NCBI GenBank assembly: GCA_964441505.1 | Contig: CAYTUV010000018.1 | Location: 7,576-71,575 of the forward strand | DNA: 64,000 nucleotides | Reading direction: 5' to 3' | From: Fen-1258 sp964441505 | GTDB lineage: Bacteria; Bacteroidota; Ignavibacteria; Ignavibacteriales; Melioribacteraceae | Part shown: one piece after another, positions 10,201 to 17,056 of the stretch | Position numbering within the stretch: the first letter of the stretch is position 1 | How the letters are laid out: each line of letters opens with the position of its first letter | Translations under genes and position numbers: made by a program | Notes under the pieces: generated by a model | The model's input: the letters and a program-made list of their open reading frames with translations, nothing else | Told to the model about the DNA's origin: nothing | Database searches by the model: none

Positions 10201-10361
10201 AGAAGATGCCCGGATTTAAAGATATCCCCATAATCGCTTCTACCGCGTATATACAACCTGGTGCCCGTAATAATTTTATAGCGGCAGGTTTCTCCGATTT
10301 TGTCTCTAAACCACTACTTAGAGAAAAATTGCTAGATGTTCTTAGAACCCTATTCCCCTAA
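7215..10361 (+). CDS. Hybrid sensor histidine kinase with PAS domains, degenerate ATPase domain and C-terminal receiver
   Basis: The 1048-residue protein lacks obvious transmembrane helices and is probably cytosolic. Several PAS-like modules fill residues about 15-630; the clearest are at about 405-510 and 515-630. The dimerisation/phosphoacceptor box FHEILTPIN carries His661. In the ATPase domain the N-box Asn is replaced (Phe779 in IKFAIQIT), the G1 box reads DTGNRI (Arg811 where Gly is usual), and the G2 box has no GxGLGL. The C-terminal receiver (about 930-1048) keeps Asp979 in VMDINL, a Thr in ASTA and the Lys of SKP. It may therefore be phosphorylated by another kinase rather than by itself. 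Its output is unknown; it follows the FN3 lipoprotein by 4 bases. Confidence 0.85.
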   Translation: MADKITTKTSHANLEGIPSVIIDKGGRIVAFSQEFKKLIPKSTAQANFFELFDEEKLLILQKIFLNVRKSETISKDIIELENEFGSSAYDVVISPMRSENNTYYIINFKNTIQEVNSLEVQKFWIATSELEKVVYDKTIVSIINKIKLTFPFTFIEKAKIQKMINEYDGYFWIKDTSNKYLLVNNKYAVSLGFKISQIENKSEEEFLPKYLTNLYKMLSAYIIDSTNSVIIDSKTSPITSGSERNLSVIQFPLCDLDNNVVAIIGFTQLNNSSKIESSYSDFNFILKELPQAILLFDREYKVSGYSYEFLRLLNINPQNNLVGQEISKIFENKFLPLIEEYIKNENLRDETKFNYVFIDKVQRNTEVTLRKIFTEKEQYFGIQVCLTENIQKNSEIEAKAKMYDAIIQHAPEAIFIYDIENLKFLEVNDEALKLYGYKRSDFLNMDLTDLYAPEDIQTIIESGESKSVHGSYSGPWRHKKSDGSSVLVELNRTSIDFKEKKSHLNIVRNVSDQAELKKKWQILETVFEHTGDPVIYTDKDGFITEINEMVSKRLGYSKKDLETRPFITLVSDDDRAKVNKNIFHSGLLKTMSLDVSFKKPVGNFYTTTVIATPIKNYNGDIESFCLIVKIIEEPLSPKDLGQAQGEKVPRVDPPFLSNIFHEILTPINVILGFTQELGESIPIPNEDQKEAIDIIKENQKLLLQIMDNAVEYSTLEQKVIKFRPEEFSFVDILDELKENIRKTAEDKKVEMVYGKISSSLSLETDKQKFTSLLSLFIKFAIQITKENSIYLSAALVDENYCAVRIKDTGNRISPYLVKAMNEIMSDDENMSRRNYGFSRFSVKLAKKLIELLSVRKEIVMKEGEPQEYALVFPIKFVLGNKENMELDQSSILKKPEMKSKQKTISKKIEDIQAAEHVNIVSSRSPDLSQLSCLYLEDQVDSQLLFKVQLKDLKSIEFAPSFESALPLLKTKKFDFIVMDINLQGEYNGLDALRIIQKMPGFKDIPIIASTAYIQPGARNNFIAAGFSDFVSKPLLREKLLDVLRTLFP

Positions 10362-10465
10362 GCCGATTCTCAAATAAGTGATTAACCGATTATTCGTTTA
10401 ATCATGTTATCGGTAATTAACTATTTCCCACAATTCAATAATAACTTGGCTATTTCAATATTGCT

Positions 10466-11782
10466 TTAATCCACTTTTTTAACCTCATCAATATCATTCA
10501 CAAACAATACAAGAATTGCTGCAATTATCATTGATGCACCACCTATCAGCATAGCATAGATTGCTTCACTTCCGAATAAATTCTTTATGAAAAATCCAAG
10601 TATTGCTGCTGCCGTGATTTGTGGTATTACGATGAAAAAATTAAAAATTCCCATATATACTCCCATCTTCTCTGAGGGGAGTGACCCTGCTAAAATTGCA
10701 TAAGGCATAGATAGTATTGACGCCCAGGCTAAACCAATTCCAAGTTCGGAAATGATCAAAACATTCGGATTTTTGATTACATAAAATGAGGCTAATCCAA
10801 TTCCACCGCATACAAGGCTTATCATATGAACTGTCTTTCTTGAAGTTCGTCCGGCTAACCATGGTAAAAAGAATGCACTTAGAGCCGCAAATCCATTATA
10901 GAACGCAAATAAAACTCCAACCCAATTGGCACCCTCATTAAATATTGCACTTGTCGGATCGGTTGCTCCATATACATGTTCTGTTACAGCAGGAGTTGAA
11001 TATATCCACATTGCAAATAAAGCAAACCATGAGAAGAACTGAACAAATGCCAGTTGAATCATAGTCTTGGGCATTTGAATAAATGACTTAAGGACTTCGG
11101 CAGTTCCTTTGAATAAACCTTTATTAATCAATTTGTTATGCTCAAATTGCTCGATATTTTCTGGTGGGTACTCCTTTGTCCTGAAGATAGTCCAACCAAC
11201 AGCCGATATAAACGCAAAGGCACCAACATAAAATGAATATCTGACTGAGGGGGGAATTTCCCCATTAGGTGCGGTATTTACAATACCCAACCAATTTGTA
11301 AAAATATATGGTAATGCCGAGGCAATAATAGCACCCGTTCCTATGAAAAAACTTTGCACTGCAAAGCCTGTTGTTCTTTGCTCTGAAGGTAGTAAATCAG
11401 CTACAAGCGCACGAAACGGTTCCATGGAAATGTTTATTGAAGCGTCTAACATCCAAAGCATCCCTGCTGCAACCCATAATGCAGGAGAATTTGGCATTAT
11501 AATTAATCCTAATGAGGCTAAAATTGCTCCAATTAAAAAATATGGGCGTCTTCTGCCAAGTCGCCCCCATGTTCTATCACTTAAGTAGCCTATAATCGGT
11601 TGGACAATAAGTCCTGTTGTAGGAGCTGCGATCCATAGAATAGGAATGTCATCTATTTTTGCCCCTAGAGTTTCAAAGATTCGGCTAACATTTGCGTTTT
11701 GAAGAGCAAAACCAAATTGTATTCCCAGAAATCCAAAACTCATATTCCAAATTTGCCAGAAATTTAATCGAACTTTTGACAT
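10466..11782 (-). CDS. MFS transporter, SLC45/GPH-like sugar transporter
   Basis: This polytopic inner-membrane protein of 438 residues has about twelve hydrophobic helices. The family loop motif is visible as SDRTWGRLGRRRPYF (about 67-81) after helix 2, with IQFGFALQNAN in helix 1, typical of the proton- or sodium-coupled disaccharide transporters related to eukaryotic SLC45. The substrate is probably a sugar such as maltose or sucrose, by family resemblance only. The gene is transcribed alone on the minus strand, convergent with the histidine kinase gene and divergent from fni across a 201-base spacer. Confidence 0.82.
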   Translation of the reverse strand: MSKVRLNFWQIWNMSFGFLGIQFGFALQNANVSRIFETLGAKIDDIPILWIAAPTTGLIVQPIIGYLSDRTWGRLGRRRPYFLIGAILASLGLIIMPNSPALWVAAGMLWMLDASINISMEPFRALVADLLPSEQRTTGFAVQSFFIGTGAIIASALPYIFTNWLGIVNTAPNGEIPPSVRYSFYVGAFAFISAVGWTIFRTKEYPPENIEQFEHNKLINKGLFKGTAEVLKSFIQMPKTMIQLAFVQFFSWFALFAMWIYSTPAVTEHVYGATDPTSAIFNEGANWVGVLFAFYNGFAALSAFFLPWLAGRTSRKTVHMISLVCGGIGLASFYVIKNPNVLIISELGIGLAWASILSMPYAILAGSLPSEKMGVYMGIFNFFIVIPQITAAAILGFFIKNLFGSEAIYAMLIGGASMIIAAILVLFVNDIDEVKKVD

Positions 11783-11983
11783 GTTGCTTCCTCGTGAATG
11801 GTTAGAAAATTATTTATCAATTTAACCGAATTTAAAATAAAAGTCGCATAAAAAGATTGGGAAGAACCTAGAAACAAATTATTATTTGTTAACTATAAAG
11901 ATTATTCTGTAATTCAGAGTGTATATTAAAGAATATCAACCAAAAAATTTTTATTTTGTTGCTGAAATTAAAGAATCAGGATA

Positions 11984-13024
11984 ATGAGTAAAGATAAAAC
12001 ATCACAGCGTAAGAAAGACCATATTGAACTTTGCCAGAATGATGATGTTAAATACAAAATCAAAACAGCAGGTTTTGAGAATTATGATTTTGTACATTAT
12101 GCCATCACAGAAGTAAAATTTGATAAAATAACCCTCGCCACAAAATTCCTAAATAAAAAAATTAGTTTTCCATTTTTAATCTCATGTATGACAGGCGGTA
12201 CCCATGCGGCACAGAAAATTAATGAAAAACTGGCAATCGCTGCGAAAATCCTGAATATTCCTCTAGGAATTGGCAGTCAAAGACAAGCTTTAGAGAATAA
12301 TAATTATCACTCCACATATAGAGCAGTCAGGAAAAACGCTGGAGACGTTCCGATTCTTGGAAATATCGGGGCTGCACAACTTGCGAAATCTCAAAACCCT
12401 GTGGATGAGATTAAGTTCCTTGTTGAATTAGCCGATGCTGATGCGATGGTGGTACATGTTAATCCTCTTCAGGAATTAGTACAAAAAGAGGGTGAGCCAG
12501 AATTCGATGGATTGCTAAAAAATCTCTCTAAAGTATGCAGGGGTACTTCAATCCCAGTTATTGTAAAAGAAGTTGGTTCCGGAATTTCAAAGAGAGCCGC
12601 AAAAAATATTTTAGAAACCGGGGTATATGGAATTGATGTTGCCGGAGCGGGCGGAACTAGCTGGGCAAAAGTTGAAATGAAACGAAATAACGAGATCGAT
12701 CCGTTTTTTCAAGAATGGGGATTACCAACAGCTTTCTGTGTGAGAAAGGTTCATGAGCTGAAAAAAAATTACAATTTCGTTTTAATCGCTTCAGGTGGTA
12801 TTGAGAATGGAGCAGATATTGCCAAGTCAATTGCCTTAGGGGCAGATTTAACTGCATCGGCTAGACCAATCTTACAAGAACTACAAACTAATGACATTGA
12901 TGGTGTAGTAAAATTGATTGAAAATTGGTTCTTGGTTGTTAAGAAAATTATGTATCTAACTGGTTGTGATAAAATAAAGAAACTTCAAAAAACTGAATTG
13001 CTTAGAAGAGAGGATATATTTTGA
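11984..13024 (+). CDS. fni: Type 2 isopentenyl-diphosphate delta-isomerase
   Basis: This FMN-dependent enzyme interconverts isopentenyl and dimethylallyl diphosphate, supplying the primer for polyprenyl synthesis. The 346-residue length is usual. Family signatures include KDHIELC near the N terminus, the FPFLISCMTGGT strand (about 62-73), GIGSQRQAL (about 96-104), the VHVNPLQE segment, DVAGAGGTSW (about 217-226) and the phosphate-binding ASGGIENGADI near residue 273. The type 2 isomerase is unrelated to the type 1 (Idi) enzyme. It overlaps the next gene, a polyprenyl diphosphate synthase, by 4 bases (TTGA), so the two consecutive isoprenoid steps are translationally coupled. Confidence 0.93.
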   Translation: MSKDKTSQRKKDHIELCQNDDVKYKIKTAGFENYDFVHYAITEVKFDKITLATKFLNKKISFPFLISCMTGGTHAAQKINEKLAIAAKILNIPLGIGSQRQALENNNYHSTYRAVRKNAGDVPILGNIGAAQLAKSQNPVDEIKFLVELADADAMVVHVNPLQELVQKEGEPEFDGLLKNLSKVCRGTSIPVIVKEVGSGISKRAAKNILETGVYGIDVAGAGGTSWAKVEMKRNNEIDPFFQEWGLPTAFCVRKVHELKKNYNFVLIASGGIENGADIAKSIALGADLTASARPILQELQTNDIDGVVKLIENWFLVVKKIMYLTGCDKIKKLQKTELLRREDIF

Positions 13025-14007
13025 CAACCGATAAATATGTGAAGTTTTATTCCAAACAGAATGCACTTATTGAGAACAAATTAAAATTCCTTCTAAAAGG
13101 AAGAGAACCAAAGTCTATCTATGGACCATGTACATACATTTTAAATAGCGGTGGAAAGCACCTTAGGCCATTTCTTGTACTTATTTCCGCCAAAGCTGTT
13201 GGTGGAAATTATAACCAAGTCTTCAATGCAGCCGTAGCAGTTGAGTTACTTCATAATTTTACATTAGTTCATGATGATATAATGGATAATTCCAATAAAA
13301 GGAGAGGCAAACTCACCCTTCATAAAAAATATGATCTTAGTACAGCGATTCTTGCCGGTGACAGTCTGATTGCTCTTGCATATGAAAATCTGTTAAAAGA
13401 TTCTAAGCACTATGTTAAAGAAGTAGTTTCTACTTTTACTCAGGGTATTATTGAAGTCTGTGAGGGACAGAGTTTAGATAAAGAATTTGAAGTGCGTTCA
13501 ATTGTAACGATTAAAGAATACAATAAAATGATTTATAAAAAAACCGCCGCCCTTGCACAAATGTGTTGTTCGATTGGCGCCCAACTTGGCGGCGCATCGA
13601 AAAAGCAAGTTGAAATTGTTTCTGATTACGGGAAGTTTTTGGGAATGGCATTCCAGATTCAGGACGATCTTCTAGACATTATGGCAAAAGAGAATGAACT
13701 TGGAAAAACCGTTGGAAACGACCTGATTGAAGGAAAGAAAACTTTTCTTTTTCTGAAAGCATTAGAAAAGGCAAAAGCTAAGAACCGTGCAGATCTGCTA
13801 AAAGTAGTAAAGCAAAAGGGCATTCATAATAGCGAGATTGAGAAATACCGAGATCTCTACTTAAAACTTGGAGTAATCTCCGATGCAGAGCAGGAGATAA
13901 TGAAATACACTAAATTAGCACTTAAGAATTTATCCTCATTACCAAACCAAGAAGGAATACATATGATGAACTGGTTAGCAAATATCTTGACAAGCAGAAA
14001 TAAATGA
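13021..14007 (+). CDS. Polyprenyl diphosphate synthase
   Basis: This trans-isoprenyl diphosphate synthase condenses isopentenyl diphosphate onto an allylic primer, giving the chain for menaquinone or related lipids. The two aspartate-rich motifs are present: LVHDDIMDNSNKRRG (about 82-96) and FQIQDDLLD (about 212-220). GGKHLRP near residue 42 binds the pyrophosphate. The length, 328 residues, fits the long-chain (octaprenyl/heptaprenyl) group, but chain length cannot be set from sequence alone. Translation starts at a TTG that overlaps the fni stop codon (TTGA), and the 3' end overlaps ptsH by 4 bases (ATGA). Confidence 0.9.
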   Translation: MTTDKYVKFYSKQNALIENKLKFLLKGREPKSIYGPCTYILNSGGKHLRPFLVLISAKAVGGNYNQVFNAAVAVELLHNFTLVHDDIMDNSNKRRGKLTLHKKYDLSTAILAGDSLIALAYENLLKDSKHYVKEVVSTFTQGIIEVCEGQSLDKEFEVRSIVTIKEYNKMIYKKTAALAQMCCSIGAQLGGASKKQVEIVSDYGKFLGMAFQIQDDLLDIMAKENELGKTVGNDLIEGKKTFLFLKALEKAKAKNRADLLKVVKQKGIHNSEIEKYRDLYLKLGVISDAEQEIMKYTKLALKNLSSLPNQEGIHMMNWLANILTSRNK

Positions 14008-14270
14008 TAGAATATAAAATCAAAATAATAAACAATGCCGGTCTGCATACTCGTCCTGCTGCAAATATTGTAAAGTTAGCGTCGAAATATAAATGTGATT
14101 TTTTTTTGAATAAAGATGGTTTGCACATTAATGGGAAAAGTATAATTGGTGTAATGACACTTGCCGCCGAGAAAGGATCAGAAATAACTCTGATATTTAA
14201 CGGCGTTGACGAAGAACTTGCTGTTAAAGAAATTGTTGACTATTTCAACAGAGGGTTTGATGAGTTATAA
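14004..14270 (+). CDS. ptsH: Phosphocarrier protein HPr
   Basis: The 88-residue protein carries a phosphoryl group from Enzyme I on His15 (NAGLHTRPAA) and has the regulatory Ser46 in NGKSIIGVMTLA, the target of HPr kinase/phosphorylase. It therefore belongs to the type that is regulated by serine phosphorylation rather than only serving transport. It overlaps the polyprenyl synthase gene by 4 bases and ptsI by about 10 bases. An HPr kinase gene lies further on at 61910-62920. No EIIA, EIIB or EIIC gene is seen in this window, so its role may be mainly regulatory. Confidence 0.93.
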   Translation: MIEYKIKIINNAGLHTRPAANIVKLASKYKCDFFLNKDGLHINGKSIIGVMTLAAEKGSEITLIFNGVDEELAVKEIVDYFNRGFDEL

Positions 14271-16020
14271 TATGAAAACAGAGAATGATAATATTCTTAA
14301 GGGAATTGGAGCTGCACCAGGCATCGGAATCTCTAAGGCTTTTATCTACAAAAAAGAAAAGGAAGAAATAGCTAACGAAGCTATAACTGACATTATCGAT
14401 GCACTCGAAAGCTTGGATACAGCACTCGAAAAATCGAAAAAGGAATTACGAAAAATATTTGCCTTAGCAGTGGATAAACTTGGTGAGAAGCGTGCCGCAA
14501 TTTTTGATGCTCAGATAATGATTCTTGACGATCCGATACTGATCTCAACAATTAAAAACCGCATTACTAAAGAGATGCGCGTTCCCGAATATATTGTCAA
14601 TGACGAGATTTCTAAGTATACCGATATGATGAACCTATCGCATGAACCATACATGAAGGAACGGTCACATGACATTGAGGATATTAAAAACAGAATTATC
14701 CGGAATCTTAAAAAGAAAAAATGGAAATCGAAAATTACAAGTGATGTTGTTGTGGTAACCTCAACGGTTTCCCCATCGGATACGGTACTGTTTTCCCGGG
14801 TTAATGTTAAAGGATACGTAACGGATTTTGGAGGATTAACTTCTCACGCAGCAATAGTTGCCCGTTCTTTGAATATCCCTGCGGTAGTTGGATTACATGA
14901 TGCATCCAATCGCATCAAAGAAAGTGATTTGCTCATCATTGATGGTTATAAAGGGGAAGTGATTATTAACCCCGATGAAAAACAATTGAACGATTATCAG
15001 AAAAAAATAGCGCGCCTGCAGAAACAGGGAGAAGAACTGAACAAACTTAGGGAACTGCCGGCAGTTACACTTGATGGCAAAGAGATTCAGTTGTTAGCTA
15101 ACCTCGAGTTGATTGATGAATTAGAAATTGTATCTCAGAGCGGCGCAAAGGGGATTGGTTTAGTACGCACAGAACAGTTGTTTGAAGAGTATGAGGCGTT
15201 TCCTGATGAGGAAGAACAATATCAGGTTTACAAAATTATTGCCGAGAGAATTTATCCCGAAACTGTGATCATTCGGACTTTTGATATAGGCGGAGACAAA
15301 GTTTTGCCAGTTGATCTGAAAGAGCCTAATCCGTTTCTCGGATGGCGCGGAATACGACTACTTCTAGATAATCCTCACCTATTCAAAGCACAAGTACGCG
15401 CAGTTCTTCGTGCAAGTTCGCATAAAAATATAAAACTGATGCTGCCTATGATAGCTTCTATGATCGAAATCAGAAAGTCAAGAGAACTTATAAGTGAGTG
15501 CAAAGACGAGTTGAAGAAAGAAGGTAAAAATTATGATAAGCATATGGGTATTGGAATTATGATTGAGATTCCATCTGCTGCGGTTTTAATTCAGGATTTT
15601 GCCGAAGAAGTTGATTTTGTTAGTATCGGTACAAATGATCTTATACAATATTTACTTGCTGTTGATCGCGGAAACGAAATAGTGTCTGACATCTATCAGG
15701 AATTTCATCCGGCTGTGGTTAGAACATTACATCACATAATTAGCGAAGGAAAGAAATCGGGGAAATTGGTCAGTATGTGCGGTGAGATGGCGGCTGATCC
15801 TTTCGCAGTTCCGCTGTTGATTGGTCTGGGACTAGAATCAATCAGTGTTTCAGCCTCGGCAATCCCATTAATTAAAAAGATTATAAGAAATCTCACCTTT
15901 ACAGAACTTCAATCACTTGCCTCCGAATGTCTCAAATACAAAACTGAGAAGGAAATTAACACACGGATGCACCGCTTCTTCAACGAGAAAGAAAAAAATC
16001 AAATAAAAAACTTATACTGA
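14260..16020 (+). CDS. ptsI: Phosphoenolpyruvate-protein phosphotransferase (PTS Enzyme I)
   Basis: Enzyme I autophosphorylates from phosphoenolpyruvate and passes the phosphate to HPr. An N-terminal HPr-binding/phosphohistidine half is followed by a PEP-binding TIM barrel. The active-site segment GGLTSHAAIVAR places the phospho-His at residue 196 of this start; PEP-site motifs include LVRTEQLF, RTFDIGGDK, IGIMIEIPSA, FVSIGTNDLIQY and SMCGEMA with the active Cys. The start at 14260 is chosen because GAGGG lies just upstream; an in-frame ATG at 14272 and an upstream TTG-type start at 14206 are alternatives. It overlaps ptsH, and the phosphoglucose isomerase gene follows after 7 bases. Confidence 0.93.
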   Translation: MSYNMKTENDNILKGIGAAPGIGISKAFIYKKEKEEIANEAITDIIDALESLDTALEKSKKELRKIFALAVDKLGEKRAAIFDAQIMILDDPILISTIKNRITKEMRVPEYIVNDEISKYTDMMNLSHEPYMKERSHDIEDIKNRIIRNLKKKKWKSKITSDVVVVTSTVSPSDTVLFSRVNVKGYVTDFGGLTSHAAIVARSLNIPAVVGLHDASNRIKESDLLIIDGYKGEVIINPDEKQLNDYQKKIARLQKQGEELNKLRELPAVTLDGKEIQLLANLELIDELEIVSQSGAKGIGLVRTEQLFEEYEAFPDEEEQYQVYKIIAERIYPETVIIRTFDIGGDKVLPVDLKEPNPFLGWRGIRLLLDNPHLFKAQVRAVLRASSHKNIKLMLPMIASMIEIRKSRELISECKDELKKEGKNYDKHMGIGIMIEIPSAAVLIQDFAEEVDFVSIGTNDLIQYLLAVDRGNEIVSDIYQEFHPAVVRTLHHIISEGKKSGKLVSMCGEMAADPFAVPLLIGLGLESISVSASAIPLIKKIIRNLTFTELQSLASECLKYKTEKEINTRMHRFFNEKEKNQIKNLY

Positions 16021-16027
16021 GGTTAAG

Positions 16028-17056
16028 ATGGATTTAAAGGAGATGATTACGAAACTTGATCCGGAGAATCAATTCAAGGTATTGACTGATTCTTATAAAC
16101 AAGTTGAATATGCTTGGAATATTGAGATTGATTACGCATCTATCGAAACAAACAAAATAAAAAATATAATATTAACCGGACTTGGCGGTTCTGCAATTGG
16201 TGGAGAGCTTTTACAAAATTATCTGAGAACTGAACTAAATTATCCTTACACAGTGAATAGAAATTATGATTTGCCGCTCTACGTCAATGAAGAATCTCTT
16301 GTTATTGTATCATCATATTCAGGCAACACAGAAGAAACAATTTCCGCTTTAAATCAGGCTATTGAAAGAAATTGTCAGATTGTCTGTATCTCTACAGGTG
16401 GTAAGGTTGAAGCAATCGCAAAGAAAAATTACATTCCGTTTGGAAAACTGTTGGCAGGTTTTCAGCCTAGATACGCTCTTTGGATAAATTTTTTTACATT
16501 GATAAAGACGCTTCATTCATTGAAATTAGTCCCGAGCCAAACAGAAAATGTTCAGCAGGCAATCGAGTTGCTTAAACGAAAAGGAGTTGAATACTCCGGA
16601 TCTGTAAATCAGGCAGTTGATATCGCAGAAAAGCTATTGGGATATGTTCCGTTGGTTTATGTGGTAAATGATGTTACTTCAGCAGTTGGCACACGCTGGA
16701 AAGGACAATTTAACGAGAACGCAAAGCAGCATGCGTTTTTTGGTAACTTGCCGGAACTAAATCATAATGAAATACTTGGTTGGGAAGGCTACAAACCTGC
16801 GATGAATTTCAAACTGATAAATATTCTTGATAACGATTATCATCCTCAGGTGAAGAAGAGATATGAATTGACCTCTGAAATGGTAAGAAAAGCCGGTGCG
16901 GAAATTATCGATATCAAAAGCGATCAGGCCAATATTAAACTGCGTTTGATTGAAATGATATATCTTGGAGATTGGACGACTTATTATTACGCACTGATGC
17001 GCGGTTACAATCCTACTGCAATAGATAGCATAAACTATTTAAAGGAACATCTTTGA
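16028..17056 (+). CDS. Bifunctional phosphoglucose/phosphomannose isomerase (SIS domain)
   Basis: This is a sugar isomerase of the SIS fold, predicted to interconvert glucose-6-phosphate, mannose-6-phosphate and fructose-6-phosphate in the cytosol. Two SIS halves are seen. The first has LTGLGGSAIGGEL (about 49-61) and IVSSYSGNTEETI (about 96-108), the phosphosugar-binding serine loops, and the second has NENAKQHAFFGNLPELNHNEI (about 235-254) with the catalytic Glu and His region. The length of 342 residues matches the archaeal/bacterial bifunctional family rather than classical Pgi. It lies 7 bases after ptsI and overlaps the next gene by 4 bases (TTGA). Confidence 0.88.
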   Translation: MDLKEMITKLDPENQFKVLTDSYKQVEYAWNIEIDYASIETNKIKNIILTGLGGSAIGGELLQNYLRTELNYPYTVNRNYDLPLYVNEESLVIVSSYSGNTEETISALNQAIERNCQIVCISTGGKVEAIAKKNYIPFGKLLAGFQPRYALWINFFTLIKTLHSLKLVPSQTENVQQAIELLKRKGVEYSGSVNQAVDIAEKLLGYVPLVYVVNDVTSAVGTRWKGQFNENAKQHAFFGNLPELNHNEILGWEGYKPAMNFKLINILDNDYHPQVKKRYELTSEMVRKAGAEIIDIKSDQANIKLRLIEMIYLGDWTTYYYALMRGYNPTAIDSINYLKEHL

